Assembly (NCBI RefSeq): GCF_005503365.1
Contig: NZ_SCML01000059.1
Span: 1-38,685 of the forward strand
Source: Hydrogenophaga sp. 2FB
GTDB lineage: Bacteria; Pseudomonadota; Gammaproteobacteria; Burkholderiales; Burkholderiaceae_C
Length of the DNA stretch: 38,685 nucleotides
Direction: 5' to 3'
The notes below the pieces were generated by a model that was not told the DNA's origin, did no database searches, and was given only the letters and a program-made list of their open reading frames with translations. A program made the position numbers and the translations under genes. Positions 8,480 through 17,121 of this stretch are shown in pieces. Every line of letters begins with the position of its first letter. The stretch's first letter is position 1.

Positions 8480-8760
8480 TTCTTGCCCTTGGCGATCTGC
8501 ACGAAGATTTCGTTGGGCTTGACCATGCCCAGTTCCTGGCGGGCCAGCTCTTCGACCATGCCCAGGCCTTCCTGCAGGTCGCTCACCTCGCTCACCAACT
8601 GGTCGTTGCGCAGCTGCGCATCGCGGTTGGCGAGCTCTTGTGTGGCGAGTTGCTGCTTCAGGCTCGCCACGCGGGGCACGCTGCCCCGACCGAACCAGAT
8701 TTGCGCGTGCACGATGACGAGCAGCGCGATCAGCAGAACGGGAATGAAGCGGCGGGCCAT
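8476..8760 (-). CDS. ftsB: Cell division protein FtsB
   Basis: A 94-residue bitopic membrane protein. It has a short cytoplasmic N-terminus, one membrane helix (residues about 5-22, FIPVLLIALLVIVHAQIWF) and a periplasmic coiled coil (residues 30-70). These are followed by the conserved ELARQELGMVKPNEIF segment. FtsB joins FtsL and FtsQ in the divisome. The position directly after eno is the standard proteobacterial arrangement. The gap to eno is 11 bases, and the stop overlaps the next gene. Confidence 0.95.
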   Translation of the reverse strand: MARRFIPVLLIALLVIVHAQIWFGRGSVPRVASLKQQLATQELANRDAQLRNDQLVSEVSDLQEGLGMVEELARQELGMVKPNEIFVQIAKGKN

Positions 8761-8771
8761 GAAGCCGAAGA

Positions 8772-10055
8772 TTAACGCAGGTTGTAGAACGCGTCGCGGC
8801 CCGGGTACACCGCCACGTCACCCAGGTCTTCCTCGATGCGCAGCAGCTGGTTGTACTTGGCCATGCGGTCCGAGCGCGAGAGCGAGCCGGTCTTGATCTG
8901 GCCGGCATTGGTGCCCACGGCGATGTCGGCAATGGTGCTGTCTTCGGTTTCGCCCGAGCGGTGCGAGATGACGGCGGTGTAGCCCGCGCGCTTGGCCATT
9001 TCGATCGCGGCGAAGGTTTCGGTCAGCGTGCCGATCTGGTTGATCTTGATCAGGATCGAGTTGGCGATGTCCTTGTCGATGCCTTCTTTCAGGATCTTGG
9101 TGTTGGTGACGAACAGGTCGTCGCCCACCAGTTGCACCTTCTTGCCCAGGCGCTCGGTGAGCACCTTCCAGCCGTCCCAGTCGCCTTCGGCCATGCCGTC
9201 TTCGATGCTGATGATCGGGTACTTGTCGACCCAGGTGGCCAGCATGTTGGTCCAGTCTTCGGCGCTGAGCACCAGGCCTTCGGCTTCCAGGTGGTACTTG
9301 CCATCCTTGTAGAACTCGCTTGCGGCGCAGTCCAGGCCCAGGGCGATCTGCTCACCCGCGGTGTAGCCGGCGTTGCCAATGGCTTCCAGAATCATCTGGA
9401 TCGCGGCTTCGTGGTTGGCCACGTTGGGGGCAAAGCCACCTTCGTCGCCCACGGCAATGCTCATGCCCTTGTCGTGGATGATTTTCTTGAGCGCGTGGAA
9501 CACCTCGGCGCCCCAGCGCACGGCCTCGCGGAAGCTCGGCGCGCCCACGGGAATGATCATCAGCTCCTGCAGGTCGAGGTTGTTGTTGGCGTGCGCACCA
9601 CCGTTGACCACGTTCATCATGGGCACGGGCATCTGCACCGCGCTCATGCCGCCGAAGTAGCGGTACAGCGGCAGGCCGGCTTCTTCGGCGGCGGCGCGGG
9701 CCACAGCCATGGAAACGGCGAGCATCGCGTTGGCGCCCAGGCGGCCCTTGTTGTCGGTGCCGTCGAGGTCGATCAGGGTCTTGTCCAGGAAGGCCTGTTC
9801 GGAAGCGTCCAGGCCGAGCACGGCTTCGGAGATTTCGGTGTTGATGTTTTCCACCGCCTTGAGCACGCCCTTGCCGAGGTAACGGCTCTTGTCACCGTCG
9901 CGCAGCTCGATGGCTTCGCGGCTGCCGGTGGACGCGCCAGACGGCACGGCCGCGCGGCCCATCACGCCGCTTTCCAGCAGCACGTCGCATTCGACGGTGG
10001 GGTTGCCGCGGCTGTCGAGGATTTCGCGGCCGACGATGTCAACGATTGCACTCAT
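8772..10055 (-). CDS. eno: Enolase
   Basis: 427 residues, full length. It interconverts 2-phosphoglycerate and phosphoenolpyruvate in glycolysis and is also an RNA degradosome component in many proteobacteria. Visible signatures: the N-terminal REILDSRGNPTVE, the loop SGASTG, the metal ligands within DEGGFAPN, SIEDGMAEGDWDGW and VGDDLFVTN, and the catalytic SHRSGETEDS. It belongs to the minus-strand run pyrG-kdsA-mntA-hepT-eno-ftsB; the 30-base gap to hepT is the widest within that run. Confidence 0.98.
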   Translation of the reverse strand: MSAIVDIVGREILDSRGNPTVECDVLLESGVMGRAAVPSGASTGSREAIELRDGDKSRYLGKGVLKAVENINTEISEAVLGLDASEQAFLDKTLIDLDGTDNKGRLGANAMLAVSMAVARAAAEEAGLPLYRYFGGMSAVQMPVPMMNVVNGGAHANNNLDLQELMIIPVGAPSFREAVRWGAEVFHALKKIIHDKGMSIAVGDEGGFAPNVANHEAAIQMILEAIGNAGYTAGEQIALGLDCAASEFYKDGKYHLEAEGLVLSAEDWTNMLATWVDKYPIISIEDGMAEGDWDGWKVLTERLGKKVQLVGDDLFVTNTKILKEGIDKDIANSILIKINQIGTLTETFAAIEMAKRAGYTAVISHRSGETEDSTIADIAVGTNAGQIKTGSLSRSDRMAKYNQLLRIEEDLGDVAVYPGRDAFYNLR

Positions 10056-10085
10056 GGGTCTCAGGTCCTTAGGTTCAATAAAAAA

Positions 10086-10520
10086 TCAAGGGGTCTTCAG
10101 GTAGCGCTGGACGAGCAGGCCGGCGAACGAAAGCAGGCCGTCGAGCTCATGGCGAATCACGTTTTCGGCAATGCCCAGATCCAGCTCGTCGTATTCGTGC
10201 ACGGCGACATTGCGAAAGCCAATCATGTTTTGCAGAGCGCCCACCTGTTCGGCAGAGAGCAGGCCCTCGCGGTGAAGGATGGCAAACATTTCACGCGCGC
10301 TTTGCGGCAGTCCCCAGCCTTCGTGGCCGATCACCATATTGGCCATGTCGATCGACAGCTCGCAGGCGCGCTGCACGTTGAGGATGGCGGCGTCCTGCCG
10401 CGTGAAATCGGCGCGAAAGTTCGAGGCGGCGGCGAGCTCCTCGCGTGCGCGAAGCACGCAGCGCTCCAGCCGGGCGGACTTCTGGGCGAGCGCGTCGACG
10501 AGCGTGACGGCATCCGTCAT
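10086..10520 (-). CDS. hepT: HepT-family HEPN ribonuclease toxin
   Basis: 144 residues from an ATG that overlaps the mntA stop by 4 bases (ATGA). The helical HEPN fold carries the motif RNVAVHEY with R103, H108 and Y110. This is the exact RX4HXY pattern of HepT toxins, in which Arg and His form the RNase site and the Tyr is AMPylated by MntA. The upstream helix QRACELSIDMANMVI is also typical. HepT works as a toxin neutralised by its partner (type VII toxin-antitoxin). All key residues are intact, so both partners look functional. It sits immediately before eno in what appears to be one transcript with essential genes. Confidence 0.88.
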   Translation of the reverse strand: MTDAVTLVDALAQKSARLERCVLRAREELAAASNFRADFTRQDAAILNVQRACELSIDMANMVIGHEGWGLPQSAREMFAILHREGLLSAEQVGALQNMIGFRNVAVHEYDELDLGIAENVIRHELDGLLSFAGLLVQRYLKTP

Positions 10521-10939
10521 GGCCGTCCTCCGCTGGTCGCCAGCCGATCGGCCAGTGCCCGCACCATCGGTTGGCGCCAACGTTGGATGTTCTGGTATTC
10601 GGTGCGAAGGAAGCCCTCGTATTGCAACAGCGCAACGGGGTCGCGGGCTATCAGCAGACGGCCCGTTTCGAGGATCTGTACCTGCATCACCGTGTCCAGC
10701 CGCTGAAACTCGAGCAGGTCCACGTCGACGTTCAGTCGCGCGCCCAAGGCCATGGCCACATCGAAGCGTTCCGAGGGCGACCAACGGCCCGGCAATTGCA
10801 CGGCGATGTCCAGATCGCTGCCCGCGCGCCAGCGGCCGTTGACCGCACTGCCGAACAGCCACACGGCTTTCGCGGACGGCACCACGGCCACCACGGCGGC
10901 CGCAATGGCGTCGTCGGAAGGCAGCGCGTGCGTGCTCAT
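10517..10939 (-). CDS. mntA: MntA-family minimal nucleotidyltransferase antitoxin
   Basis: A 140-residue minimal nucleotidyltransferase. The catalytic signature GSX10DXD is complete (G30-S31, D42, D44), and a third carboxylate lies in NVDVDLLE (D72 or D74). MntA antitoxins transfer AMP groups to a tyrosine of HepT to silence it. The start overlaps the kdsA stop by 4 bases, and the stop overlaps hepT by 4, so antitoxin and toxin are translationally coupled to kdsA. The order antitoxin before toxin is usual for these pairs. Confidence 0.87.
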   Translation of the reverse strand: MSTHALPSDDAIAAAVVAVVPSAKAVWLFGSAVNGRWRAGSDLDIAVQLPGRWSPSERFDVAMALGARLNVDVDLLEFQRLDTVMQVQILETGRLLIARDPVALLQYEGFLRTEYQNIQRWRQPMVRALADRLATSGGRP

Positions 10940-11793
10940 GCGTTGAAGTGGTCTTCAAGAAAACCGTTCTTCTTCGTCACGGTGTCCAGCGCCAGCAGGG
11001 TTTCCAGCAGCGCTTTCATGTGCTTGAGGGGCACGGCATTGGGGCCGTCGCTCATGGCCTTGGCCGGGTCGGGGTGGGTTTCCATGAAGAGACCCGCCAC
11101 GCCCACGGCGACCGCCGCGCGCGCCAGCACCGGCACCATCTCGCGCTGGCCGCCGCTGCTGGTGCCTTGTCCGCCGGGCAGTTGCACGCTGTGCGTGGCG
11201 TCGAACACCACCGGTGCGCCGGTCTCGCGCATGATGGCCAGGCCACGCATGTCGGAGACGAGGTTGTTGTAGCCAAAGCTCGCACCGCGTTCGCAGGCCA
11301 TGAAGCTGTCTTCGTCCAGGCCGACTTCCTTCGCGGCCGCGCGCGCCTTGTCGATCACGTTCTTCATGTCGTGCGGCGCGAGGAACTGGCCCTTCTTGAT
11401 GTTCACCGGCTTGCCGCTTTGCGCGACGGCTCGGATGAAGTCGGTCTGGCGGCACAGGAAGGCGGGCGTCTGCAGCACGTCACAGACCTTCGCCGCGTCG
11501 GCGATGTCGTCTTCGCTGTGCACGTCGGTGAGCACCGGCACGCCCAGCTCGCGCTTGACCTTGGCCAGAATCTCCAGGCCCTTGTCACGGCCCGGGCCGC
11601 GGTAGCTGGTGCCACTGCTGCGGTTGGCCTTGTCGAAGCTGCTCTTGAAGATGAAGGGCACACCGAGGCTACCGGTGATTTCCTTCAACTGGCCCGCCAC
11701 GTCCATCTGCAACTGCTCGGACTCGATCACGCAGGGTCCGGCGATCAGGAAGAAGGGCCGGTCCAGGCCGATGTCGAAGTTGCAGAGTTTCAT
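10936..11793 (-). CDS. kdsA: 3-deoxy-8-phosphooctulonate synthase (KDO-8-P synthase)
   Basis: 285 residues. It condenses phosphoenolpyruvate with arabinose-5-phosphate to make KDO-8-phosphate for lipopolysaccharide. The N-terminal FFLIAGPCVIESEQ has Cys (C21) where E. coli KdsA has Asn. This Cys marks the metal-dependent class of the enzyme. Further motifs are FKSSFDKANRSS, the ligand-bearing DVHSEDD, ERGASFGYNNLVSDMR and FDATHSVQLPG. It lies 22 bases after pyrG and its stop overlaps mntA. Confidence 0.97.
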   Translation of the reverse strand: MKLCNFDIGLDRPFFLIAGPCVIESEQLQMDVAGQLKEITGSLGVPFIFKSSFDKANRSSGTSYRGPGRDKGLEILAKVKRELGVPVLTDVHSEDDIADAAKVCDVLQTPAFLCRQTDFIRAVAQSGKPVNIKKGQFLAPHDMKNVIDKARAAAKEVGLDEDSFMACERGASFGYNNLVSDMRGLAIMRETGAPVVFDATHSVQLPGGQGTSSGGQREMVPVLARAAVAVGVAGLFMETHPDPAKAMSDGPNAVPLKHMKALLETLLALDTVTKKNGFLEDHFNA

Positions 11794-11815
11794 GGGGCGG
11801 GCTCCGGGAGATGGC

Positions 11816-13489
11816 TCAGGCTGCCACCGGGGTTTTGCCGGTCGCCTCGGCCTGGTGGGCCAATGCGGCCGTCACATAGGCGTTGAACAGCGGGTGGCCG
11901 TCCCACGGGGTGGACTTGAACTCGGGGTGGAATTGCACGCCCACGTACCAGGGGTGCACGTCCTGCGGCAGCTCGACGATCTCGGTGAGCTGCTCGCGCT
12001 GCGTCAGCGCCGAGATCACCAGACCGGCCTTGCGCAGCTGCTCGAGGTAGTTCACGTTGGCTTCGTAGCGGTGGCGGTGGCGCTCGGTGACCACCGGGCC
12101 ATAGATCTGGTGTGCCAGCGTGCCGGGCGTGATGTCGGAGCTTTGCGCGCCCAGGCGCATGGTGCCGCCGAGGTCGGAACTGGCGCTGCGCTGCTGGATG
12201 CTGCCGTCTGCGTCTTTCCACTCGGTGATGAGCGCGATCACCGGGTGCGGCGCGTTGGCTTCGAACTCGGTGCTGTTGGCGTCTTTCAGACCGGCCACGT
12301 GGCGCGCGTATTCGATGGTGGCCACTTGCATGCCCAGGCAGATGCCCAGGTAGGGCACCTTGTTCTCGCGGGCGTAGCGCGCCGCGCAGATCTTGCCTTC
12401 CACGCCGCGCTTGCCGAAGCCGCCGGGCACGAGGATGGCGTCGAACTTGCCGAGGATCTTCGCGACGTTGCCGGGCTCGATGGTTTCCGAATCGATGTAC
12501 TCGATCTGCGCCTTGGCATGGTTCTTCATGCCGGCGTGGCGCAGCGCCTCGTTGAGCGATTTGTAGCTGTCCGACAGGTCGACATACTTGCCGACCATGG
12601 CGATCTTCACCGTGTGCTTCGGGTGCTCGACCTCGTAGACCAGGTCGTCCCAGCGCTTGAGGTTGGCCGGTGGCGTGTTCAGGCGCAGCTTGTCGCAGAT
12701 CAGGCCGTCCAGGCCTTGTTCGTGCAGCATGCGGGGCACCTTGTAGATGGTGTCCACGTCCCACATGGAGATCACGCCCCATTCGGGCACGTTGGAGAAC
12801 AGCGAGATCTTGGCGCGCTCGTCCTCGGGCACGCGGCGGTCGGCGCGGCAGAGCAGTGCGTCGGCCTGGATGCCGATGGCGCGCAGTTCCTTGGCGGTGT
12901 GCTGCGTGGGCTTGGTCTTGAGTTCGCCGGCAGCGGCGATCCAGGGCAGGTAGCTCAGGTGCAGGAAAGCCGAACTGTTGGGCCCCAGGCGCAGGCTCAT
13001 CTGGCGCACGGCTTCCAGGAAGGGCAGGGACTCGATGTCGCCCACGGTGCCACCGATTTCCACGATGGCCACATCGACCGCGTCGGGCGTGCCGATGCCC
13101 GCGCCGCGCTGGATGAATTCCTGGATTTCGTTGGTGACGTGCGGGATCACCTGCACCGTCTTGCCCAGGTAGTCGCCGCGGCGTTCCTTCTCCAGCACCG
13201 ACTGGTAAATCTTGCCGGTGGTGAAGTTGTTGGCCTGTTTCATGCGCGTTTCGATGAAACGCTCATAGTGGCCCAGGTCCAGGTCGGTCTCCGCGCCGTC
13301 GTCGGTGACGAAGACCTCGCCGTGCTGGAAGGGGGACATGGTGCCCGGGTCCACGTTGATGTACGGGTCGAGCTTGATGAGGGTGACTTTGAGGCCGCGA
13401 GACTCAAGGAGAGCGGCGAGAGATGCGGAGGCTATGCCCTTGCCCAGAGAGGACACCACACCGCCGGTAACGAACACAAATTTGGTCAT
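11816..13489 (-). CDS. pyrG: CTP synthase
   Basis: 557 residues. It makes CTP from UTP using glutamine-derived ammonia. The synthase domain opens MTKFVFVTGGVVSSLGKGI (P-loop) and continues through the metal-binding and UTP-site motifs DPYINVDPGTMSPFQHGEV and EIGGTVGDIE. The C-terminal class I glutaminase domain shows the nucleophile Cys in GICLGMQ and the His-Glu pair in QFHPEF. It heads the minus-strand run. A TATAAT hexamer lies at 13536-13531 on its strand, about 42 bases before the ATG, without a good -35 box. Confidence 0.98.
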   Translation of the reverse strand: MTKFVFVTGGVVSSLGKGIASASLAALLESRGLKVTLIKLDPYINVDPGTMSPFQHGEVFVTDDGAETDLDLGHYERFIETRMKQANNFTTGKIYQSVLEKERRGDYLGKTVQVIPHVTNEIQEFIQRGAGIGTPDAVDVAIVEIGGTVGDIESLPFLEAVRQMSLRLGPNSSAFLHLSYLPWIAAAGELKTKPTQHTAKELRAIGIQADALLCRADRRVPEDERAKISLFSNVPEWGVISMWDVDTIYKVPRMLHEQGLDGLICDKLRLNTPPANLKRWDDLVYEVEHPKHTVKIAMVGKYVDLSDSYKSLNEALRHAGMKNHAKAQIEYIDSETIEPGNVAKILGKFDAILVPGGFGKRGVEGKICAARYARENKVPYLGICLGMQVATIEYARHVAGLKDANSTEFEANAPHPVIALITEWKDADGSIQQRSASSDLGGTMRLGAQSSDITPGTLAHQIYGPVVTERHRHRYEANVNYLEQLRKAGLVISALTQREQLTEIVELPQDVHPWYVGVQFHPEFKSTPWDGHPLFNAYVTAALAHQAEATGKTPVAA

Positions 13490-13595
13490 TTCTCGGGCGA
13501 GCCGGTCGCTCGCAGGAGGTGGAAATGGCGATTATAAAGGCGGCCCTTTCCACCCCGGCGCCGACGCGGTCGGTACTGGCTGATACATTGCGCCC

Positions 13596-14822
13596 ATGAA
13601 CGACCTTGCCGGAAAACACATTGTCCTGGGCCTCTCCGGAGGCATCGCCTGTTACAAGGCCGCCGAACTCTGTCGGGCGCTGGTGAAAGACGGCGCGACG
13701 GTGCAGGTGGTGATGACGGAGTCGGCCGAGCAGTTCATGACCGCCGTCACGATGCAGGCGCTCTCCGGCCGCCCGGTGTTCACCTCGCAGTGGGACGCGC
13801 GCGCCTCGGGTGGCATGGACAACAACATGGCCCACATCAACCTCAGCCGCGAGGCCGACGCGATCGTGGTCGCGCCGGCCAGCGCGGACTTCATGGCCAA
13901 GCTGGTGCACGGCCGGGCCGACGACCTGCTCAGCCTGATGTGTCTGGCACGGCCCCTGCAATCCGTGCCATTGATCCTGGCGCCGGCCATGAACCGCGAG
14001 ATGTGGGCGCATCCAGCCACCCAGCGCAACGTGAAGCAATTGCGCGCCGATGGCGCGACCGTGCTCGACGTGGGCGCGGGCGAGCAGGCCTGCGGTGAAA
14101 TCGGCGATGGTCGCATGCTCGAGCCGGAAGAGCTGCTCTACGACATCGCGCGCTTCTTCCAGCCCAAACCGCTCGCGGGCCAGCATGTGCTGGTGAGCGC
14201 CGGCCCGACCTTCGAGGCGATCGACCCCGTGCGCGGCCTCACCAACCTCTCCAGCGGCAAGATGGGTTTTGCCATCGCGCGCGCCGCGCACGAGGCCGGG
14301 GCGCAGGTGACGCTGGTGGCCGGCCCGGTGGGCCTGCCCACGCCGCGCGGCGTGGGTCGGGTGAACGTGAAATCGGCGCTGAACATGCAGAAAAGCCTGG
14401 AATTGCTGGTGCCGAGCGCGACGGTGTTCGTCTCCGCCGCCGCGGTGGCGGATTGGCGGCCGGCCACGTCGGCAGAGCAAAAAATCAAGAAGGATGGTTC
14501 CGGCCAGGTGCCCACGCTGTCGTTCGTGGAGAACCCCGACATCCTGGCCGGCATCGCGGCCTCCGCGCGTGCGAGGAACGGCGAACTCTTCTGCGTGGGC
14601 TTCGCGGCCGAGAGCCACGACCTGGAAGAGCACGCCCAGGCCAAACGCGTGCGCAAGGGCGTGCCGCTGCTGGTGGGCAACATCGGTCCGGCCACCTTCG
14701 GCCAGGACGACAACGCCCTGCTGCTGGTCGACGAGCGCGGCATGACCGAATTGCACCGCGCGTCCAAGCTGGTGTTGGCACGCCAGCTGGTGGGCGAGAT
14801 CGCGCGGCGGCTGCCGAGCTGA
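13596..14822 (+). CDS. coaBC: Bifunctional phosphopantothenoylcysteine decarboxylase / phosphopantothenate-cysteine ligase
   Basis: 408 residues. It catalyses two consecutive steps of coenzyme A synthesis: CTP-dependent coupling of cysteine to phosphopantothenate (CoaB) and decarboxylation by an FMN-dependent domain (CoaC). The N-terminal CoaC half shows GLSGGIACYKAAEL, the FMN-site motif PAMNREMW and the catalytic Cys in ACGEIGDGRM. The CoaB half begins near residue 190 with VLVSAGPTFEAIDPVRGLTNLSSGKMG and has AAVADWRP. It is divergent from pyrG across a 106-base gap; the nitroreductase starts 2 bases after its stop. Confidence 0.97.
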   Translation: MNDLAGKHIVLGLSGGIACYKAAELCRALVKDGATVQVVMTESAEQFMTAVTMQALSGRPVFTSQWDARASGGMDNNMAHINLSREADAIVVAPASADFMAKLVHGRADDLLSLMCLARPLQSVPLILAPAMNREMWAHPATQRNVKQLRADGATVLDVGAGEQACGEIGDGRMLEPEELLYDIARFFQPKPLAGQHVLVSAGPTFEAIDPVRGLTNLSSGKMGFAIARAAHEAGAQVTLVAGPVGLPTPRGVGRVNVKSALNMQKSLELLVPSATVFVSAAAVADWRPATSAEQKIKKDGSGQVPTLSFVENPDILAGIAASARARNGELFCVGFAAESHDLEEHAQAKRVRKGVPLLVGNIGPATFGQDDNALLLVDERGMTELHRASKLVLARQLVGEIARRLPS

Positions 14823-14824
14823 CC

Positions 14825-15406
14825 ATGTCTGCCTCGGCCGATCTCCTGGCGGGCATGTTGACGCGCTACTCGGTCGGCCCCAAACACCTTGCCGATCCGG
14901 CGCCCTCGCTGGACGAACTGCGCCGCATGACCGAAGCGGCGTTGCGCGCGCCCGATCACGCTGGCCTGGTGCCGTTCCGTTTCGCGGCCATCCGTGGCGA
15001 AGCACGGGGCCGGCTGGCCGACCTGTACGAACAGGCGGCGGTGCTGGCGGGCAAGAGCCCGGCCGACGCCGAGCGCGACCGTGGCCGCGCGCTGGACGCG
15101 CCCCTGCTGGTGGCGGTGATCGCGCGCATCGACCCGGGGCACCCCGTGGCGACGGTGCACGAGCAGTGGATGACCGTGGGGGGCGCGCTCACCAACTTCA
15201 TGAACGCCGCGCACGCGCTGGGCTACGCGGGCAAGATGCTCTCGGGCGCCAAGGTGCGCGCCGCGCCCGTGGTGGCCGCGTTCTGCGGGCCGGGTGAAAC
15301 GCTGGTGGGGTGGGTGGTGATGGGCACCGCGCAAAAGCCGGGCTCGCCCAAGTTTCAGAAACCCCTGCCGGACGAGGTGCTGCGCGACTGGGCGCCGCCG
15401 GGCTGA
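14825..15406 (+). CDS. Nitroreductase-family flavoprotein, YdjA-like
   Basis: 193 residues. The segment RRMTEAALRAPDHAGLVPFRF resembles the FMN-binding N-terminus of YdjA-type minimal nitroreductases. ATVHEQWMTVGGALTNFMNAAHALGYAGKM is the conserved central helix and GWVVMGTAQ the C-terminal FMN-contacting strand. The physiological substrate of this branch is unknown. It starts 2 bases after the coaBC stop, so it is likely cotranscribed. Its 3' end overlaps the convergent 211-residue gene by 52 bases. Confidence 0.83.
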   Translation: MSASADLLAGMLTRYSVGPKHLADPAPSLDELRRMTEAALRAPDHAGLVPFRFAAIRGEARGRLADLYEQAAVLAGKSPADAERDRGRALDAPLLVAVIARIDPGHPVATVHEQWMTVGGALTNFMNAAHALGYAGKMLSGAKVRAAPVVAAFCGPGETLVGWVVMGTAQKPGSPKFQKPLPDEVLRDWAPPG

Positions 15407-15990
15407 GAAAAACGGAACCGGCTCAGCGCGTTCTTGTACTCCTGCATCCGCTGGATGAGCAGGTTGTATTCGGCCTCGGTCTTCGTCAGGTCGGTGGCGC
15501 TCTTGACGATCACCTCCATCTCCCGCCAGATCAGGCGGCTGGCCTGATCGTCCGCGCTGAGTCCGTCGAAGCCCTCGTCCAGACCCGCCAACGCCTTCCA
15601 CGCGCCGGGCCGCCCGCCCTGCGGTTGCAGCAGCACCTGGAGGATGTGCTTCTTGCCGAGTTCGCGCACCACGCCATCGCGCTGGGTCGGGGGCAGCTTC
15701 AGCATGCGTTCCATGATGAGCGAGGAGTCCTGCACCAGCGTGTCTTGCAGCCCGTTCAGTTTCTGAACATACCGATTGCAGATGGCGCTTCTGTAAGCGC
15801 TGTCGAGCATCAGATAGGGATTGCCTTGCGCCGGCGTCGTGTTTTTGTCGGTTGCAGCGTCCCGTTTTGCCGCGCGCGCCTCTGCGTGCGGTCGATCTTC
15901 GCCGCGTGGCGAGGAGAAGGGAGGTCGCTTCATTTCGGCTCCGGCGGTCTTGGGTCTCCTTGAGTGGCACACCGAAGTTTCTGGTTCCAT
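15355..15990 (-). CDS. Uncharacterised protein, downstream partner of the AurF-like oxygenase
   Basis: About 211 residues, not recognised. The ATG at 15990 is preferred because GGAGG lies about 8 bases upstream; a TTG at 16029 overlapping the oxygenase stop lacks one. The first 55 residues are rich in Arg, Lys and Pro and look disordered. From about residue 60 the protein is helical and amphipathic, with SLIMERMLKLPPTQRDGVVRELGKK, LSADDQASRLIWREMEVIVKSATDL and a closing helix. There is no signal peptide, membrane segment or catalytic motif. It runs 52 bases into the convergent nitroreductase gene. Confidence 0.65.
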   Translation of the reverse strand: MEPETSVCHSRRPKTAGAEMKRPPFSSPRGEDRPHAEARAAKRDAATDKNTTPAQGNPYLMLDSAYRSAICNRYVQKLNGLQDTLVQDSSLIMERMLKLPPTQRDGVVRELGKKHILQVLLQPQGGRPGAWKALAGLDEGFDGLSADDQASRLIWREMEVIVKSATDLTKTEAEYNLLIQRMQEYKNALSRFRFSQPGGAQSRSTSSGRGF

Positions 15991-16025
15991 CCTTTCCCCC
16001 TCCGAAAGAGCGCTTGCAAAGAGGG

Positions 16026-17012
16026 TCAAAGTGCCAGCCGATGGGCCTGGTCAAGGTCCAGCAGACCCGCTGTCATGAAGCCGGTCCGAACGTGGGCATC
16101 CTTGAACACCTCGCACCGCGCCAGCACCTGCAGCGTGTTGGCGCACATCTGGCGCGTGCGCCCGATCTGGCTGCTACCACTGACCACCTTGCTCAACACC
16201 TGCTCGCATTCGCTGGCTTGAAGCCCCACCTGGCCCAGCAGGTGCCGGTAGAAGCCCACATCCCAGGTGTGGAACGCCAGCATGATCCTGGGCAACAACC
16301 GACCGAAGAATGCCTTGTCGGCAGAGGGCAGTTGCGGCCAGACGCGCGTGAACAGCTGGGAAAAATACTTCGCGTGCACCCATTCGTCTTCCAGGTGGGC
16401 GAGCAACAGGGCGTCGATGGCCGAGTGGGCGTTGCCGCGCATGGCATCCACGATGGCCTTGGTGATCATGGTCTCGCCGACAAAGCCGACCATGAACCAG
16501 GCCATGTCGCGTTGCTGCGGCGGGACTTCGGCCACCAGGGCTTCGAGCGCCGCGATCTTCACGTTCGGCCCGTCGTGCGTTTCGAGCGAGAACACGTCCC
16601 GTATCGACCGGCTCGCCTGCGCGGTGAAGTAGGCGTGGTAGCCCTCGTCGGTGTACAGCTTCAAGGCGTCGATCGCCCATTGTTCGGGCAGGAAGGCGCG
16701 CAAGCGGTTTTCCGCGATGACCTGGGCCGCGACATTGACGATGCGGTGTTCGGTGAGCACCATGTCGTCCAGGAAATGCAGCAGCCGCGCGGCGTACAGC
16801 CCGTTTCGCTCGGCGATCGTGAGGCGGCCGAGCAGAGGGTGGGAGAGCAATTCGTCTGCCGTGCCGCGCGCAAACCAGCGCACGTTGCGGATCTCGTCCG
16901 CGTTGCCCGACAGCTTGAAGTCGGTCAGCGACGGTTTGGTGCGCACGGCCGCCGTGTCGATCCAGTCCCGCAGGGGCGATGCGGCAACATCCTTGGGCTT
17001 TCCGATACGCAT
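16026..17012 (-). CDS. AurF-like diiron oxygenase (p-aminobenzoate N-oxygenase family)
   Basis: 328 residues. All seven iron-ligand positions of the AurF/CmlI family can be placed: E88 (LTEHR), E123 and H126 (DEGYHA), E180 (VGETM), and H206, E210 and H213 (HLEDEWVHA). The E88-to-E123 spacing of 35 and the H-x3-E-x2-H pattern equal those in AurF. Family members oxidise arylamines to nitro groups or carry out other diiron chemistry on small molecules. Here the substrate is unknown. No carrier protein, NRPS or PKS gene is near, only the 211-residue partner downstream, so a role outside antibiotic synthesis is likely. Confidence 0.8.
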   Translation of the reverse strand: MRIGKPKDVAASPLRDWIDTAAVRTKPSLTDFKLSGNADEIRNVRWFARGTADELLSHPLLGRLTIAERNGLYAARLLHFLDDMVLTEHRIVNVAAQVIAENRLRAFLPEQWAIDALKLYTDEGYHAYFTAQASRSIRDVFSLETHDGPNVKIAALEALVAEVPPQQRDMAWFMVGFVGETMITKAIVDAMRGNAHSAIDALLLAHLEDEWVHAKYFSQLFTRVWPQLPSADKAFFGRLLPRIMLAFHTWDVGFYRHLLGQVGLQASECEQVLSKVVSGSSQIGRTRQMCANTLQVLARCEVFKDAHVRTGFMTAGLLDLDQAHRLAL

Positions 17013-17121
17013 GGGATCGCAGTGTGCACGAAACAGGGATGGCCTTTTGGCCTATGCTCATGCAGCGCGCCTCCACTTGGACCCAGGCGGGCCTTTTCAA
17101 CCCAACCAGGAGAAAAACACC

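Noticed and set aside
11609..13537. 642-codon plus-strand frame across pyrG
   Set aside because: It is antisense to an intact CTP synthase, rich in His/Arg/Val/Gly as expected of GC-driven shadows.
13490..13595. Full sigma-70 promoter for pyrG
   Set aside because: Only a TATAAT hexamer is convincing; no -35 box at the right distance was found, so it was not listed as a promoter.
15991..16029. TTG start at 16029 for the 211-residue protein, overlapping the AurF-like stop
   Set aside because: The junction is attractive, but it has no Shine-Dalgarno, whereas the ATG at 15990 has a strong GGAGG element at good spacing.
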